Notes under the pieces: model-generated
What the model was told of the DNA's origin: nothing
Database searches by the model: none
Seen by the model: the letters and a program-made list of their open reading frames with translations, nothing else
Made by a program: the position numbers and the translations under genes
Source: Streptosporangium sp. NBC_01495
GTDB lineage: Bacteria > Actinomycetota > Actinomycetes > Streptosporangiales > Streptosporangiaceae
Assembly: GCF_036250735.1 (NCBI RefSeq)
Contig: NZ_CP109430.1
Location: forward strand, 7,874,001-7,938,000
Reading direction: 5' to 3'
DNA length: 64,000 bases
Shown: in pieces, positions 1 through 8,759 of the stretch
Layout: each line of letters starts with the position of its first letter
Numbering within the stretch: position 1 is the first letter of the stretch

Positions 1-50
1 GTCACGGACAGGAGGATGACCGCGGTGAGCACCGAGTCGAGAATCTTCAT
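1..50 (-). CDS. Start of a small membrane or secreted protein (partial)
   Basis: The minus strand reads ATG at 50, preceded at good spacing by GGAGG, and encodes MKILDSVLTAVILLSVT before leaving the window. This hydrophobic start looks like a signal peptide or a first membrane helix. It diverges from the membrane protein that starts at 162. The product cannot be named from 16 residues. Confidence 0.5.
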   Translation of the reverse strand, partial: MKILDSVLTAVILLSV

Positions 51-94
51 AGTCCCTCCACGATCGCGTCCGTCGCCTGCCCGGGGTAGTGACG

Positions 95-119
95 TGGTGT
101 CACATCGTCCGGTGACACC
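95..119. promoter_or_regulatory. Inverted repeat between divergent genes
   Basis: The arms GGTGTCAC (96-103) and GTGACACC (112-119) form a perfect inverted repeat centred between the divergent starts at 50 and 162. Size and position fit a dimeric repressor operator. The regulator is unknown. Confidence 0.45.
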
Positions 120-161
120 CCGCCACTGCACGCGCGGCGGACGATGGGATGCGATGGGGGC

Positions 162-824
162 ATGACATCCCAGTCGGCTTCTATCGAGCACCCCGCACAC
201 GTACCGTTCTGGCGACGACCCTTCCGGGTGATCCGCGAGAACATGCGCGCCTATCTCGTCATCAACGCGGCCGCCTACGGCCTCGCCATCATCGGGTTCG
301 TGATCGGACTCGTCTTCCCCGACCTCAGCGCGGCACGGTCTGCGTCCCTGGAGGAGGACGGCACCGGCGAGCTGGTGCGCTGGCTGGTGAACACCCCGCC
401 GCTGTTCGCGCTCACGATCCTCGGAGTCAACCTCTTCCGGCTCAGTGTGCTGACCATCGTGCTTCCGTCACTCATCGTGCCCTTCGCGGGGCTCGCGTTC
501 TTCGGCTACTGGTCGGTCGAGACCGGCATCACGCTCGTTCCGGCATCCCCCCAGGGGTGGGTGGCACTCATCCCCCACTCGCTGACCCTCGTCATCGAGT
601 TCCAGGCGTACGTGCTTCTTCTGCTCGGCGCGTACCTCCTGGGCAGGAACTGGCTGTTCCCCCGCACCATCGGCGCGAAGAACCGACGCCAGGGCTATGT
701 CCGAGGCCTGCAGCGGATCGGCCTGCTGGCGCTGCCGGCACTCGCGCTGCTCATCGTCGGCGCGGTGTGGGAGGCGTACTCACTGCGGTACTTCGTGTAC
801 CCGCTCAGTCAACTGCTGCTGTGA
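162..824 (+). CDS. Multi-pass membrane protein, SpoIIM/DUF95-like
   Basis: About 220 residues with four or five hydrophobic segments, including residues near 35-55 (YLVINAAAYGLAIIGFVIGL), 95-135 and 190-215. The arrangement, with an amphipathic N-terminus carrying PFWRRPFRVIRENMRAYLVIN, resembles the stage II sporulation protein M family of integral membrane proteins. An ATG at 144 is also in frame, but the start MTSQSA at 162 fits better. It sits at the left edge of a recombination scar and may have arrived with the degraded element. The function is unknown. Confidence 0.6.
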   Translation: MTSQSASIEHPAHVPFWRRPFRVIRENMRAYLVINAAAYGLAIIGFVIGLVFPDLSAARSASLEEDGTGELVRWLVNTPPLFALTILGVNLFRLSVLTIVLPSLIVPFAGLAFFGYWSVETGITLVPASPQGWVALIPHSLTLVIEFQAYVLLLLGAYLLGRNWLFPRTIGAKNRRQGYVRGLQRIGLLALPALALLIVGAVWEAYSLRYFVYPLSQLLL

Positions 825-1212
825 TCCCACCGGCAGACCGGGTGCTCACAGGCCGCCCGGGCACGCCGGTGATCCTCAGAGGAGTTGTCGATGGTTCCCT
901 CAGAGGAACTCATCCCGACGAAAAGCCCTGACGGGAAGGCGCATCCTCGAGCACCGGCCGCTTCAGGACTCGTCGGTTCCCTGGCACGGGCGATCGCCGC
1001 GGCGCGGGAGTTCACGCCGAGCTTGACGAGGATGGCGGAGACGTTGTTCCGCACGGCCTTGTCGCTCAGCACGAGGCGGGCGGCGACCTGCGCGTTCGTG
1101 AGTCCGGTGGCGATCAGGTCGAGCACCTCGTGCTCGCGCGCGGAGAGCTGCGGGAAGGGCGAGCCGGCGGGCGCGGTGCGCTGCCGGGAGAAGTAGCGCT
1201 CCATGTTCTTCT
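809..1212 (-). pseudogene. LuxR-family response regulator, C-terminal HTH remnant
   Basis: The minus strand encodes a clear LuxR-type helix-turn-helix: LSAREHEVLDLIATGLTNAQ, then VAARLVLSDKAVRNNVSAIL and VKLGVNSRAAAIARARE. This is the C-terminal DNA-binding part of a NarL-type response regulator. The receiver domain is missing: homology stops near 1205, exactly where a truncated tyrosine recombinase begins on the other strand. The C-terminal tail past the HTH also looks non-native. The gene was cut by a recombination event and is unlikely to be functional. Confidence 0.65.
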
Positions 1213-1808
1213 GCGACATCATCGCGGCGGCCGGAACGGGCATGCGCTGGTCGGAACTGGCAGGGCTCACCGTGGACCGGGTGGACTTCCTTCGCCGGAC
1301 GGTGAAGGTGGATCGTCAGCTGGCCAGAACACCGAAGGCTGACGGCGACATGTTCATCCCGCCTAAGACCAAAGCCAGCAACCGAGTCATCCCGCTTCCT
1401 CAGACCGTCGTAGACGCTCTGGCGGCTCACCTGAAGGAGTTCGGAGAGGGAACCGAGCGGCTGATCTTCACGAGCCCGACGGGATCACCGCTGAACTACA
1501 AGAACTTCCGAGCACGCACCTGGGTGAAGACCCTGGTGGGCATGGAGGATGCCCCGGAAGAGACCACGTTCCACACGCTTCGGCACACCTACGCAAGCCT
1601 GCTGATCCACGCGGGGGAGCCCCCCAAGGTGATCCAGGAACGGCTAGGGCACGCGAGCATCACCGAGACCATGGACACGTACGGGCACCTGTACGACTCC
1701 GCAGACGAGACCACCCGCGCGGCCATCGATGCCGCGTTCGCTCCGCAGGATGTTGACGAAACGTTGACTCCTGGCATTGAGAACGACCCCACAGGGGTTG
1801 CTGTCTAG
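1203..1808 (+). pseudogene. Tyrosine recombinase (integrase), catalytic-domain fragment
   Basis: The frame carries the catalytic residues of the phage integrase family: Arg in GTGMRWSELAGL, HTLRHTYAS, GHASITETMDTY with the nucleophile tyrosine, followed by GHLY. Family members are usually 370-420 residues; here only about 195 remain, lacking the N-terminal core-binding domain. Recognisable homology begins near 1225, close to the breakpoint with the LuxR remnant. It ends 35 bp before a tRNA-Lys 3' fragment, the usual layout of an integrative element's int gene beside its attachment site. It is probably inactive. Confidence 0.8.
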
Positions 1809-1842
1809 CTTGTTTTGCCTGGTCAGGAGGCATTTTTGAGTA

Positions 1843-1897
1843 GGGCGCCTGGGAATCGAACCCAGAACCTACGGATTAAAAGTCCGCAGCTCCACTA
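1843..1897 (-). other. 3' fragment of tRNA-Lys (anticodon UUU), att-site remnant
   Basis: The minus strand holds the anticodon arm GCGGACTTTTAATCCGT (loop CTTTTAA, anticodon UUU) and the T arm CTGGGTTCGATTCCCAG, followed by the acceptor strand GCGCCC. The 5' acceptor strand and a proper D arm are missing: the sequence beyond 1897 has no GGGCGC partner. This is the part of a tRNA usually duplicated by tRNA-targeting integrases. It lies next to an integrase fragment and so marks an old attachment site. Confidence 0.75.
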
Positions 1898-2125
1898 GGA
1901 ACGTTCTCCACGTGCGAAGGTGGAGAGGAGAGGCCTCGGCCCGGCGTCTGGGAAAAACCATGATGTCGTACGCTGAGGCCTTCACTCGCAGCATCGCCGA
2001 TCCCGAGGACTTCCGAGCCGAGGCCGTCACCTGGAGCAGGCCACCGCGCGAGGTGCTGGACGCCGGGGCCCCGCCCTTCCACCGATGGTTTGTCGGCAGG
2101 GAGCTGAACACCTGCCCCCGGCCCA
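1896..2125 (+). pseudogene. Decayed duplicate of the 5' end of prpE
   Basis: From about 1896 to 2125 the sequence matches 9884-10115, covering the upstream leader and first ~55 codons of the intact prpE gene. Translated from the ATG at 1963 it gives MSYAEAFTRSIADPEDF, then EAVTWSRPPREVLDAGAPPF and ELNTC, as in PrpE apart from substitutions and a short in-frame deletion (WAEAAEA reduced to RAEA). Homology ends at ELNTCP and is followed by an IS remnant. The frame happens to stay open into the next gene, so an automated caller could predict a false chimera starting at 1912. Confidence 0.85.
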
Positions 2126-2141
2126 CGGCGATCGTGTGCCG

Positions 2142-2280
2142 CCATCGTCGAACACGCCATCCACATCCTTGGCGCCACCAGGTCACCAACTCGGCCGCGA
2201 TCTCGTCATGGCCCCGCAGGACGCGGACGACACAGCCGGACCCCTCCTCCACAACCGGGACACCGAATTCACCGCGGTCA
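2142..2280 (+). pseudogene. Remnant of an rve-type (IS3/IS481-like) transposase
   Basis: In two frames the sequence gives IHILGATRSPT followed by LGRDLVMAPQDADD and NRDTEFTAV. These resemble the integrase-core pattern HVLGxTxHPT - TQQARNLLM - IRDRDTKFT of IS-encoded rve transposases. A frameshift near 2185 and the small size show decay. It directly follows the truncated prpE copy, so an IS insertion may have caused that truncation. The match is by eye and moderate. Confidence 0.4.
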
Positions 2281-2412
2281 CCGTCCGGTCTTCCGGGGGA
2301 TCACCACCTCGTCACGCTCAACGGTCCCCCTCCGCCACCGGAACGGCTTCCTGCCAGGAGAAGTTCATCCCGCATCCCGTTTCCCTCCCCGGTCCCGGGT
2401 AAGTGGCCCGGC

Positions 2413-4128
2413 ATGCGCTATCACGTTCTGGCCTGTGACTACGACGGAACGCTGGCCGCCGATGGCCGCGTCGACGACGACACCCTGGACGCGCTCGAAC
2501 GCCTCGCACGCTCGGGGCGGCGGCTGGTCATGGTGACCGGCAGGGAGATCGAGTCCCTCACCCGAGACTTCGCGCGGCTGGACCTGTTCGACCTGGTCGT
2601 CGCCGAGAACGGGGCCGTGCTCTACCATCCCGACGAGCAGGAGAGCTCGACTCTCGCGGAGGCGCCGCCCGAGGCCCTCGTCGAGCGCCTGCGCGAGCTG
2701 GACGTGGAACCGCTCAGCGTCGGCTCGGTGATCGTGGCCACCTCCGAACCCCACCCCGAGACCGTGCTCAACGCCATCCGCGAGCTCGGCCTGGAGATGC
2801 AGGTGATCTTCAACAAGGGCGCGGTGATGGTCCTGCCCTCGGGCGTCAACAAGGCCACCGGCCTCGCCGCCGCCCTCGCCGAGCTGGAGATGTCGGCGCA
2901 CAGCACGATAGGCGTGGGCGACGCCGAGAACGACCACGCGTTCCTGGCCGCCTGCGAGTGCGCGGTGGCGGTGGCCAACGCGCTCCCCGCCGTCAAGGAA
3001 CGGTGTGACCTGGTGACCGAGCGGGAGCGCGGCGCCGGGGTCGTCGAGTTGATCGACCGGCTCATCGAGAACGACCTGGCCGACGTGGACGTGACGCGCC
3101 ACCGCCTGCTCCTGGGCACCGGCGACGCCGGGGAGGTGCGGTTCCCGCCGTACGGCATGCGCGTGCTGGTCGCCGGGCCCTCGCACAGCGGCAAGTCCAC
3201 CGTCACCGCCGCGCTGCTGGAGCGGATCACCAAGGCCGGCTACCAGTTCTGCCTGATCGACCCCGAGGGCGACTACACCGACGGGATCGAGGGCGCGGCC
3301 GTGCTCGGCGACGTCCGGCGCGCACCCACCCAGGAGGAGATCCTCCAGGTGCTGCAGGACCCCGGACAGAGCGTCGTGGTCAACCTGCTGGGGGTGCCCC
3401 TCGACGACCGGCCCGGTTTCTTCCAGGGCTTCCTGCCCCGCCTGTCGGCACTGCCGGCCGGCGCCGGGCACCCGCACTGGCTGGTGGTCGACGAGGCCCA
3501 CCACATGATGCCCGACGGGTTCAAACTGCAGTCGGTGGAGATGCTGCGCGAGATAGGCGGGATCCTGCTGGTCACCGTGCATCCCGAGGCGGTCAGCGAG
3601 GCGGTCGTCCAGGCCCTCAACACGGTCGTCGCGGTCGGGGACGAGCCCGGAGGCGTCCTGGGCGCGTTCGCCGCCGCCACCGGCCACGACGCCCCCGGCG
3701 GGGATCTTCCCGACCTGCCGACCGGGGAACTGCTGTTCTGGGAGCTCGACGGCGAGCCGGTCAGGGTGCGGCTGGCGCCGCCCGAGGAGGAACGCCAGAG
3801 GCACCGCCGCAAGTACGCCGCCGGCGAGCTCGGGGAGGACGCCAGCTTCTACTTCCGCGGCCCCGAGAAGGCGCTGAACCTGCGGGCCGGCAACCTGACC
3901 GCGTTCTGCCGCCTCGCCGACGGCGTCGACGAGGACACATGGACCTACCACCTGCGCCGGGGCGACTATTCGCGGTGGCTGGCCGACAGCGTCAAGGACG
4001 AGGAGCTGTCGGCCGAGGTGGCCGAGGTTGAGCAGGATCCCGACTCCGTCGACGACACCAGGGGACGGGTGCGCGAGCTCATCGAGGCCCGCTACACCGC
4101 CCCCGCCGAACCGAGCGGAATCACCTGA
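2413..4128 (+). CDS. HAD-superfamily phosphatase fused to a HerA/DUF87-like ATPase
   Basis: 571 residues. The N-terminal half is a Cof-type HAD hydrolase: motif I CDYDGT (D9, D11), VMVTGR, and the C-terminal GVGDAENDHAF motif binding magnesium. The second half is a P-loop ATPase: Walker A GPSHSGKST (K261), IDPEGDY, and Walker B LVVDEAHHMMP (D360, E361), as in HerA/DUF87 proteins. The start MRYHVLACDYDG is set by the HAD motif; the frame open upstream is a pseudogene. The two activities in one chain suggest nucleotide-controlled dephosphorylation of a small metabolite, but no substrate is known. It converges on the DUF6493 gene. Confidence 0.8.
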   Translation: MRYHVLACDYDGTLAADGRVDDDTLDALERLARSGRRLVMVTGREIESLTRDFARLDLFDLVVAENGAVLYHPDEQESSTLAEAPPEALVERLRELDVEPLSVGSVIVATSEPHPETVLNAIRELGLEMQVIFNKGAVMVLPSGVNKATGLAAALAELEMSAHSTIGVGDAENDHAFLAACECAVAVANALPAVKERCDLVTERERGAGVVELIDRLIENDLADVDVTRHRLLLGTGDAGEVRFPPYGMRVLVAGPSHSGKSTVTAALLERITKAGYQFCLIDPEGDYTDGIEGAAVLGDVRRAPTQEEILQVLQDPGQSVVVNLLGVPLDDRPGFFQGFLPRLSALPAGAGHPHWLVVDEAHHMMPDGFKLQSVEMLREIGGILLVTVHPEAVSEAVVQALNTVVAVGDEPGGVLGAFAAATGHDAPGGDLPDLPTGELLFWELDGEPVRVRLAPPEEERQRHRRKYAAGELGEDASFYFRGPEKALNLRAGNLTAFCRLADGVDEDTWTYHLRRGDYSRWLADSVKDEELSAEVAEVEQDPDSVDDTRGRVRELIEARYTAPAEPSGIT

Positions 4129-4136
4129 TTCGCCGG

Positions 4137-4191
4137 CCGGTCCGGTGAGGACGGCGTGCCCCCGCCCAGCACGCCGTCCTCACCGGACCGG
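4137..4191. terminator. Bidirectional terminator hairpin
   Basis: A perfect 22-bp inverted repeat (4137-4158 with 4170-4191, loop 11 nt) lies between the convergent genes ending at 4128 and 4216. There is no long T run, which is common in high-GC actinobacteria. Confidence 0.85.
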
Positions 4192-4215
4192 TGGGAGCAC
4201 CTCTGTCGTCAGAGG

Positions 4216-7200
4216 TCATGACGTGGCTTCGGTGAGCTGGGCGTGAAGGCGCCCGCACTCGTGGACGAAGCGGGTCGTCCGGCGGCCGCGCGCGAACTCG
4301 GCGACGACCGGGATCTCCCCGCGCGCGCCGGTCCAGCGTGCCACGTCGGCGGCGAAGGCGACGAGTTCGGTGTGGGTCACGGTGATGCGCCGCCCCTCGC
4401 CCGGCAACATCCCGGGCAGCAGGGCGCGCAGGATGCGCCACACCTCGTGGTGGCCGCCGGCGTCGGCCAGCTCGGTCAGGGCCGCGATGGCGGGGTGGAT
4501 CTCCCGCCGGGTGCGGCGCAGCACCAGCGCGAGCTGGCGACCGATCGCCTCGGCGGGCAGGTCGCCGCTGGCCGCCATCCGCAGCACCACCGGGATCGTC
4601 CCGGGCACGCCGCTCCCCAGCAGAAAAGCGATGATCACCGCCGTCGCCTCGCTCACGGGGCCGTCGCAGGCGGCCAGGCTGGACAGTTCCGCCGGGGTCA
4701 CGCTCGCGTACCAGCGGCTGCGGAGCACGAACGGCAGCATGTTCACGGCCACCACCTCGCGGTGCGAGGGCAGCATGGCCGGCCACCCGCCGATCCCGCT
4801 GCCCAGGCCCTCTTCCGACCGGTCGAACGGCTGCCGCAGCAGCACCTCGTCGATCAGCTCGTCGCCGGTGGGCGTGGCCCGTAGCACCGGCGTCAGGCGG
4901 ACCTCGGTGAAGTACTCGGGTTCGCCGTCGCCGAACTCGGCCATGGACGCGTCCACCATGTGGGTCCACCGGAGACCGCACTCCGGGTCGGGCATACCCT
5001 GCCCGGCCAGCCATTCGGCCGCCGTACGCGCCGCCATGGAATCGATCTTCGCGGCCCGGTCGGCGGCGGCCGGGTGGCTGCCCCGAGGTAGTCGCAGCAG
5101 CGCCTGCTTCAGATCGGCCCGCAGCGGTTCCACGCCCGCGGCGGCGCACGTCTCCAGCCGGTCGACCAGCACGTCGGGATCGAGGTGGCCGGTCATCCAC
5201 GTCGGCGTGGCCAGCAGCACCGGCGGCAGCGTGCCGGCGCGCAGGGCCCCGTACAGCTCCGCGTAGCGGGTGGCGAGGAAGTCGGACGGCGGCGAGAGAC
5301 GGTTCGGGTGCGGGAGCCGGTGCCGCCGCCGCCACTCGTGCAGGGGAGGAAGCGGCTGGGGCTGGAAGGAGCGCAACCGGGGCGGGACGAAGCCGAAGGT
5401 GGCCGCCACGAGCGGCTCGTCCGGGCCGGGCGGGGGCACCGGCAGGCCCTCCCGCATCGCCGTGATCCGCTCGGGGTTCACCCCCAGGTCCGCCATGCGC
5501 TTGTAGGCGCTACGCAGGTCGTGCCACGACATGGCCGTCACCGAGTCGTCGTAGAGGACTCCGGGCTCCACCGGACGGCGCTCGCGGTGATCCGGGACGT
5601 CGTCGTCGAAATCCTCATCCTCGTCGAACTCCTCGGACTCGTCGGGGCCTGTGTCCGGCGCCTGGTCGTCATCGGAGGGCTGTCCGTACAGGTAGACCCG
5701 GCCGTTGGCGAAGGGGATCGGCCGGCCGGCCTCGACGGCCACGGCCCCGGCCGGGCCGTCGTCGCTGGTCCAGGTGATGAAGATGACGCGGAGCGGGGTG
5801 TCGTCGTCGAGGTAGCGGCCGGGGCGCCAGTGGCCGGCCACCGTGATCCGCCGTTTCGGCGGCTCCAGCTCGATCTCCTCGCCACGGACGACCGGGCGGA
5901 TCGAGAACGAGCAACTCGGGCTGTCCCAGAACCTCTGCGGGCCGACAGGGGGGATCTCCGGCAGGGTGCCGGGCGCGACGAGCTCCTCGGCCAGCACGGC
6001 CTGCCATTCGTCGGGGTCGGTGATCTCATTCCTGTCCCGCCGGTATTGCGTCTGCTGCTCGACGTGGGGCTTGAGCTTGCGGCGCAGTTCCGCCCGGTCG
6101 TCGGCGATCCCGGCGACGAAGGCCGCCAGCCAGCGCTCCTGGCCGACCCAACGCTCGTGGTGGTTGGGGAAGATCGACGGCTCGGGGAAACGCTCCGGTG
6201 AGGGCACCTCGGGCAGCGGCGGAAACTCCTTGGCCTCGACCAGCTCCTCGACGGGCCTCTCCCCGCCGAACCGGGCGGCGAGCCTGGTGCCCACGTCGGC
6301 GGGAAGCTGGGGGATCACGTCGAGGATCGCGTCGGTGTGGTCGGCGAACAGGTCGGCGTGTTTCAGGGTCAGCTCGACCGCGCGGTTGCGCACGTCGAAG
6401 GACTTGTGCGCGTACGCCGTGGTCAGCGCGGTCACGAGATCGGCGGCCGTCTCGGGCGTGGCCCGGATCGCCTGGTCGAGCCAGCGCAGGCCCGTGGCGG
6501 CGAGTTTGGCCTCGTCCCGGAAGGTGAGCGCGTCGACCGCCTCGACCAGGTCGGCGTGGTCGAGCGGCATCGCCCCGCGCACCTGCCCGGCGGCCAGCTC
6601 GGCGACCGTGCCCGGAGCCGACGGCAACAACCGCAGGTAGTCGCGCAGGCGGGGCGCGGACTCCGCGGGCGTGGGGTCGAGGAGCATGTGCAGCCGGACG
6701 AAGAACCGCAGGTCCTGCGCCTCGCCGCCGCGCAGGAAACGGCTCACGCAACCGTCGAGCACCTGCTCCCTGGGCAGCTCGCGGGCGGCGGCGGCCAGCC
6801 AGCGGGTCGGGTGGGGCTCCAGTCGCTCGTCACGGAGGGCGCGGCCCGCGCCGTCGGCGTCGAAGACACGAGGCAGCAGCACGGGGGTCAGCGGGTCAGC
6901 GGCCACGCTCGGCGCGGCCAGCCAGGCGGCCACCAGCGGGTCGTGGTCGGGCGGCACGGCGCCGGACTCACGCAGCAGCGCCACGGCCAGCGGCGCGATG
7001 CGGTCGGCGGGACGGCGCACCCGCTGGGCCAGCCGGACCGCGACATCACGACGCCACTCCCGGGGGCGGGTGGCCGCCACCCGGCACACCTGGGCGACGT
7101 CGAGGTCCTCGGCCCAGCGGCGGTTGACGTCGCGGCCGGTCATCCACGTCACCGCGGCCGCCGGGCCGGTGATGACGCCGACACCGGTCAGCAGCAGCGC

Positions 7201-7434
7201 GCCGGCCAGTCTGTCGAGCAGGTCGCCGACCTCCCAGGAGGCCATCTCCTCGAAGTCGTCGGGATGCTGGGCGCGCGCCCGCTCGGTGTGGACACGGCGC
7301 AGCTCCTTGACGAGGCCGGGCAACCGCCCGCCCAGCTCGGCACGCTCCTCCTCGGTGAGCGTGACCAGCCGGTCGGCCAGGCGGGTGACCTGGTCGCGGG
7401 TGACCAGATCACAGATCTCCGTCCAGAGGTTCAT
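4216..7434 (-). CDS. DUF6493-family protein
   Basis: 1072 residues, no signal peptide, rich in leucine, alanine and arginine helices, with HEAT-like stretches in the N-terminal half (for example ELTLKHADLFADHTDAILDV). An acidic linker near residues 620-650 (EESEEFDEDEDFDDD-like) separates N- and C-terminal halves. The family is recurrently found next to SWIM zinc-finger proteins in actinobacteria. Its ATG overlaps the stop of the upstream SWIM gene by 4 bases (7431-7434), so the two are translationally coupled and probably act together. Biochemical function is unknown. Confidence 0.75.
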   Translation of the reverse strand: MNLWTEICDLVTRDQVTRLADRLVTLTEEERAELGGRLPGLVKELRRVHTERARAQHPDDFEEMASWEVGDLLDRLAGALLLTGVGVITGPAAAVTWMTGRDVNRRWAEDLDVAQVCRVAATRPREWRRDVAVRLAQRVRRPADRIAPLAVALLRESGAVPPDHDPLVAAWLAAPSVAADPLTPVLLPRVFDADGAGRALRDERLEPHPTRWLAAAARELPREQVLDGCVSRFLRGGEAQDLRFFVRLHMLLDPTPAESAPRLRDYLRLLPSAPGTVAELAAGQVRGAMPLDHADLVEAVDALTFRDEAKLAATGLRWLDQAIRATPETAADLVTALTTAYAHKSFDVRNRAVELTLKHADLFADHTDAILDVIPQLPADVGTRLAARFGGERPVEELVEAKEFPPLPEVPSPERFPEPSIFPNHHERWVGQERWLAAFVAGIADDRAELRRKLKPHVEQQTQYRRDRNEITDPDEWQAVLAEELVAPGTLPEIPPVGPQRFWDSPSCSFSIRPVVRGEEIELEPPKRRITVAGHWRPGRYLDDDTPLRVIFITWTSDDGPAGAVAVEAGRPIPFANGRVYLYGQPSDDDQAPDTGPDESEEFDEDEDFDDDVPDHRERRPVEPGVLYDDSVTAMSWHDLRSAYKRMADLGVNPERITAMREGLPVPPPGPDEPLVAATFGFVPPRLRSFQPQPLPPLHEWRRRHRLPHPNRLSPPSDFLATRYAELYGALRAGTLPPVLLATPTWMTGHLDPDVLVDRLETCAAAGVEPLRADLKQALLRLPRGSHPAAADRAAKIDSMAARTAAEWLAGQGMPDPECGLRWTHMVDASMAEFGDGEPEYFTEVRLTPVLRATPTGDELIDEVLLRQPFDRSEEGLGSGIGGWPAMLPSHREVVAVNMLPFVLRSRWYASVTPAELSSLAACDGPVSEATAVIIAFLLGSGVPGTIPVVLRMAASGDLPAEAIGRQLALVLRRTRREIHPAIAALTELADAGGHHEVWRILRALLPGMLPGEGRRITVTHTELVAFAADVARWTGARGEIPVVAEFARGRRTTRFVHECGRLHAQLTEATS

Positions 7435-8759
7435 CGGGAGATCTCCACGGCGGCGCGAGCGACGATCCGGGCGGCCAGCACGTGTTTGCACGGCCCACGG
7501 GAGCCGCGATGGTCCCACCACCACTCGCAGGTGCAGGATCCGTCGGCCAGCGAGACCCGGCGCGCGCCGCCCGAGGTATGGACGGTGGCCAGCTCGCCTT
7601 CGAAGTGCACGGCGCCCGCGTCGACGAGCTTGCGCGCCTTGGCCAGCCGCGGGTTGAGCAGGATCACGTTGTCCTTGTCATAGGGCAGCTCACGGTGGAA
7701 GTGGGCGGCCTCCGACAGGTCGTAGCCGACCCGGCCGGCGACGCCGAGCTGCGTCAGCGCGGCCCGCACCCGGTCGGCGGGCATGCCCGCGCGGTCGGCC
7801 AGCAGGCCGATCTCGACCTCGGGCTCGAAGTTGAGCAGCATGCCCACCATGTCGGCGTCGTTCTCGGCCTCGTCGGTGGCCAGGTCGTCGAGCACCGCGC
7901 CCTCGCCGGAGAAGCCGCGCCAGCGCTCGGGCGAGAGGGTGAGCGTGTAGCGCATGCCGGGGAGCTCCAGCTCCCAGGCGCTGGAGGCGGCGTCGGCCGG
8001 GCCGTACACCCGCAAGGACTTCGCGAAGCGCAGCAGCGGCAGGAGGGTGCCGAGCCGGTTGGGGCCGGCGAGCTGGACCGAGCCCGGAACCTGACGGTCG
8101 GAGACCTTCAGCTCCCGCCCCGCCTGCGCCACCCACACCGTGCCCTTCTTGGGCAGCCCGCGCAGGAACCGCACCGCCGCCATGCCGGTCAGCTCGCCGC
8201 GCTGGTCCATGCCCGAGGCGATGACCTGCACCTCGGCGAAGCCGCGCAACCAGCGCTCGGGCAGCGGCACCTTCTTCTCCACCACCGCGCCGTCCATCGT
8301 GGTCACGACCAGCTCGTCGAGCCCGACCCCCAGGTGCAACGGGTCGCGCGCGCCGATGCGCGCCAGCGCCTCCCGGAGCGGCGCGTTCACGTCGACGTTG
8401 GTGGTGCCCCGGTCGAACACCTCGCCGTCGAGCGCACCGTTCAGCAGATCAAGCCGGGCGTACACGCCGCCGCAGGCCGAGAACGACTCGAACCGCAACC
8501 GGTCTCCATTGCACGTCACCACCGGGTCGCGCACCCAGCCGGGCCGCGCCTGCGGCTGGTGGTAGCGGGCCAGCGCCACGTCGGCGACGCCGAGCAGGGC
8601 CGCCGCGGCGGGGGCCGCCTGGGTCACCACGCCGCTGAAGAACCGGGGGGCCACGGCCGGGCCGGACAGGGCCCGCCCGCCGGAGGTCGCCAATCCGAGA
8701 CGACCGTCGACCAGGGAGGAGGGCGCGGCGTACGTGTACGCCTGCGTCGCTGAAGTCAT
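7431..8759 (-). CDS. SWIM zinc-finger protein
   Basis: 442 residues. The C-terminus carries the SWIM motif CxCx(n)CxH (SCTCEWWWDHRGSRGPCKHV near residues 415-435), a zinc-binding fold thought to bind DNA or protein. The N-terminal MTSATQAYTYAAPSSLVDGR is typical of this actinobacterial family. It is first in a two-gene operon with the DUF6493 gene, joined by an ATGA overlap. Known relatives are mostly uncharacterised; a role in DNA or stress metabolism is only inference. Confidence 0.8.
   Translation of the reverse strand: MTSATQAYTYAAPSSLVDGRLGLATSGGRALSGPAVAPRFFSGVVTQAAPAAAALLGVADVALARYHQPQARPGWVRDPVVTCNGDRLRFESFSACGGVYARLDLLNGALDGEVFDRGTTNVDVNAPLREALARIGARDPLHLGVGLDELVVTTMDGAVVEKKVPLPERWLRGFAEVQVIASGMDQRGELTGMAAVRFLRGLPKKGTVWVAQAGRELKVSDRQVPGSVQLAGPNRLGTLLPLLRFAKSLRVYGPADAASSAWELELPGMRYTLTLSPERWRGFSGEGAVLDDLATDEAENDADMVGMLLNFEPEVEIGLLADRAGMPADRVRAALTQLGVAGRVGYDLSEAAHFHRELPYDKDNVILLNPRLAKARKLVDAGAVHFEGELATVHTSGGARRVSLADGSCTCEWWWDHRGSRGPCKHVLAARIVARAAVEISR

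Noticed and set aside
1912..2412. N-terminal extension of the HAD-ATPase gene in one long open frame
   Set aside because: The extension is the prpE fragment followed by IS-like DNA; the true start is at the HAD motif at 2413.
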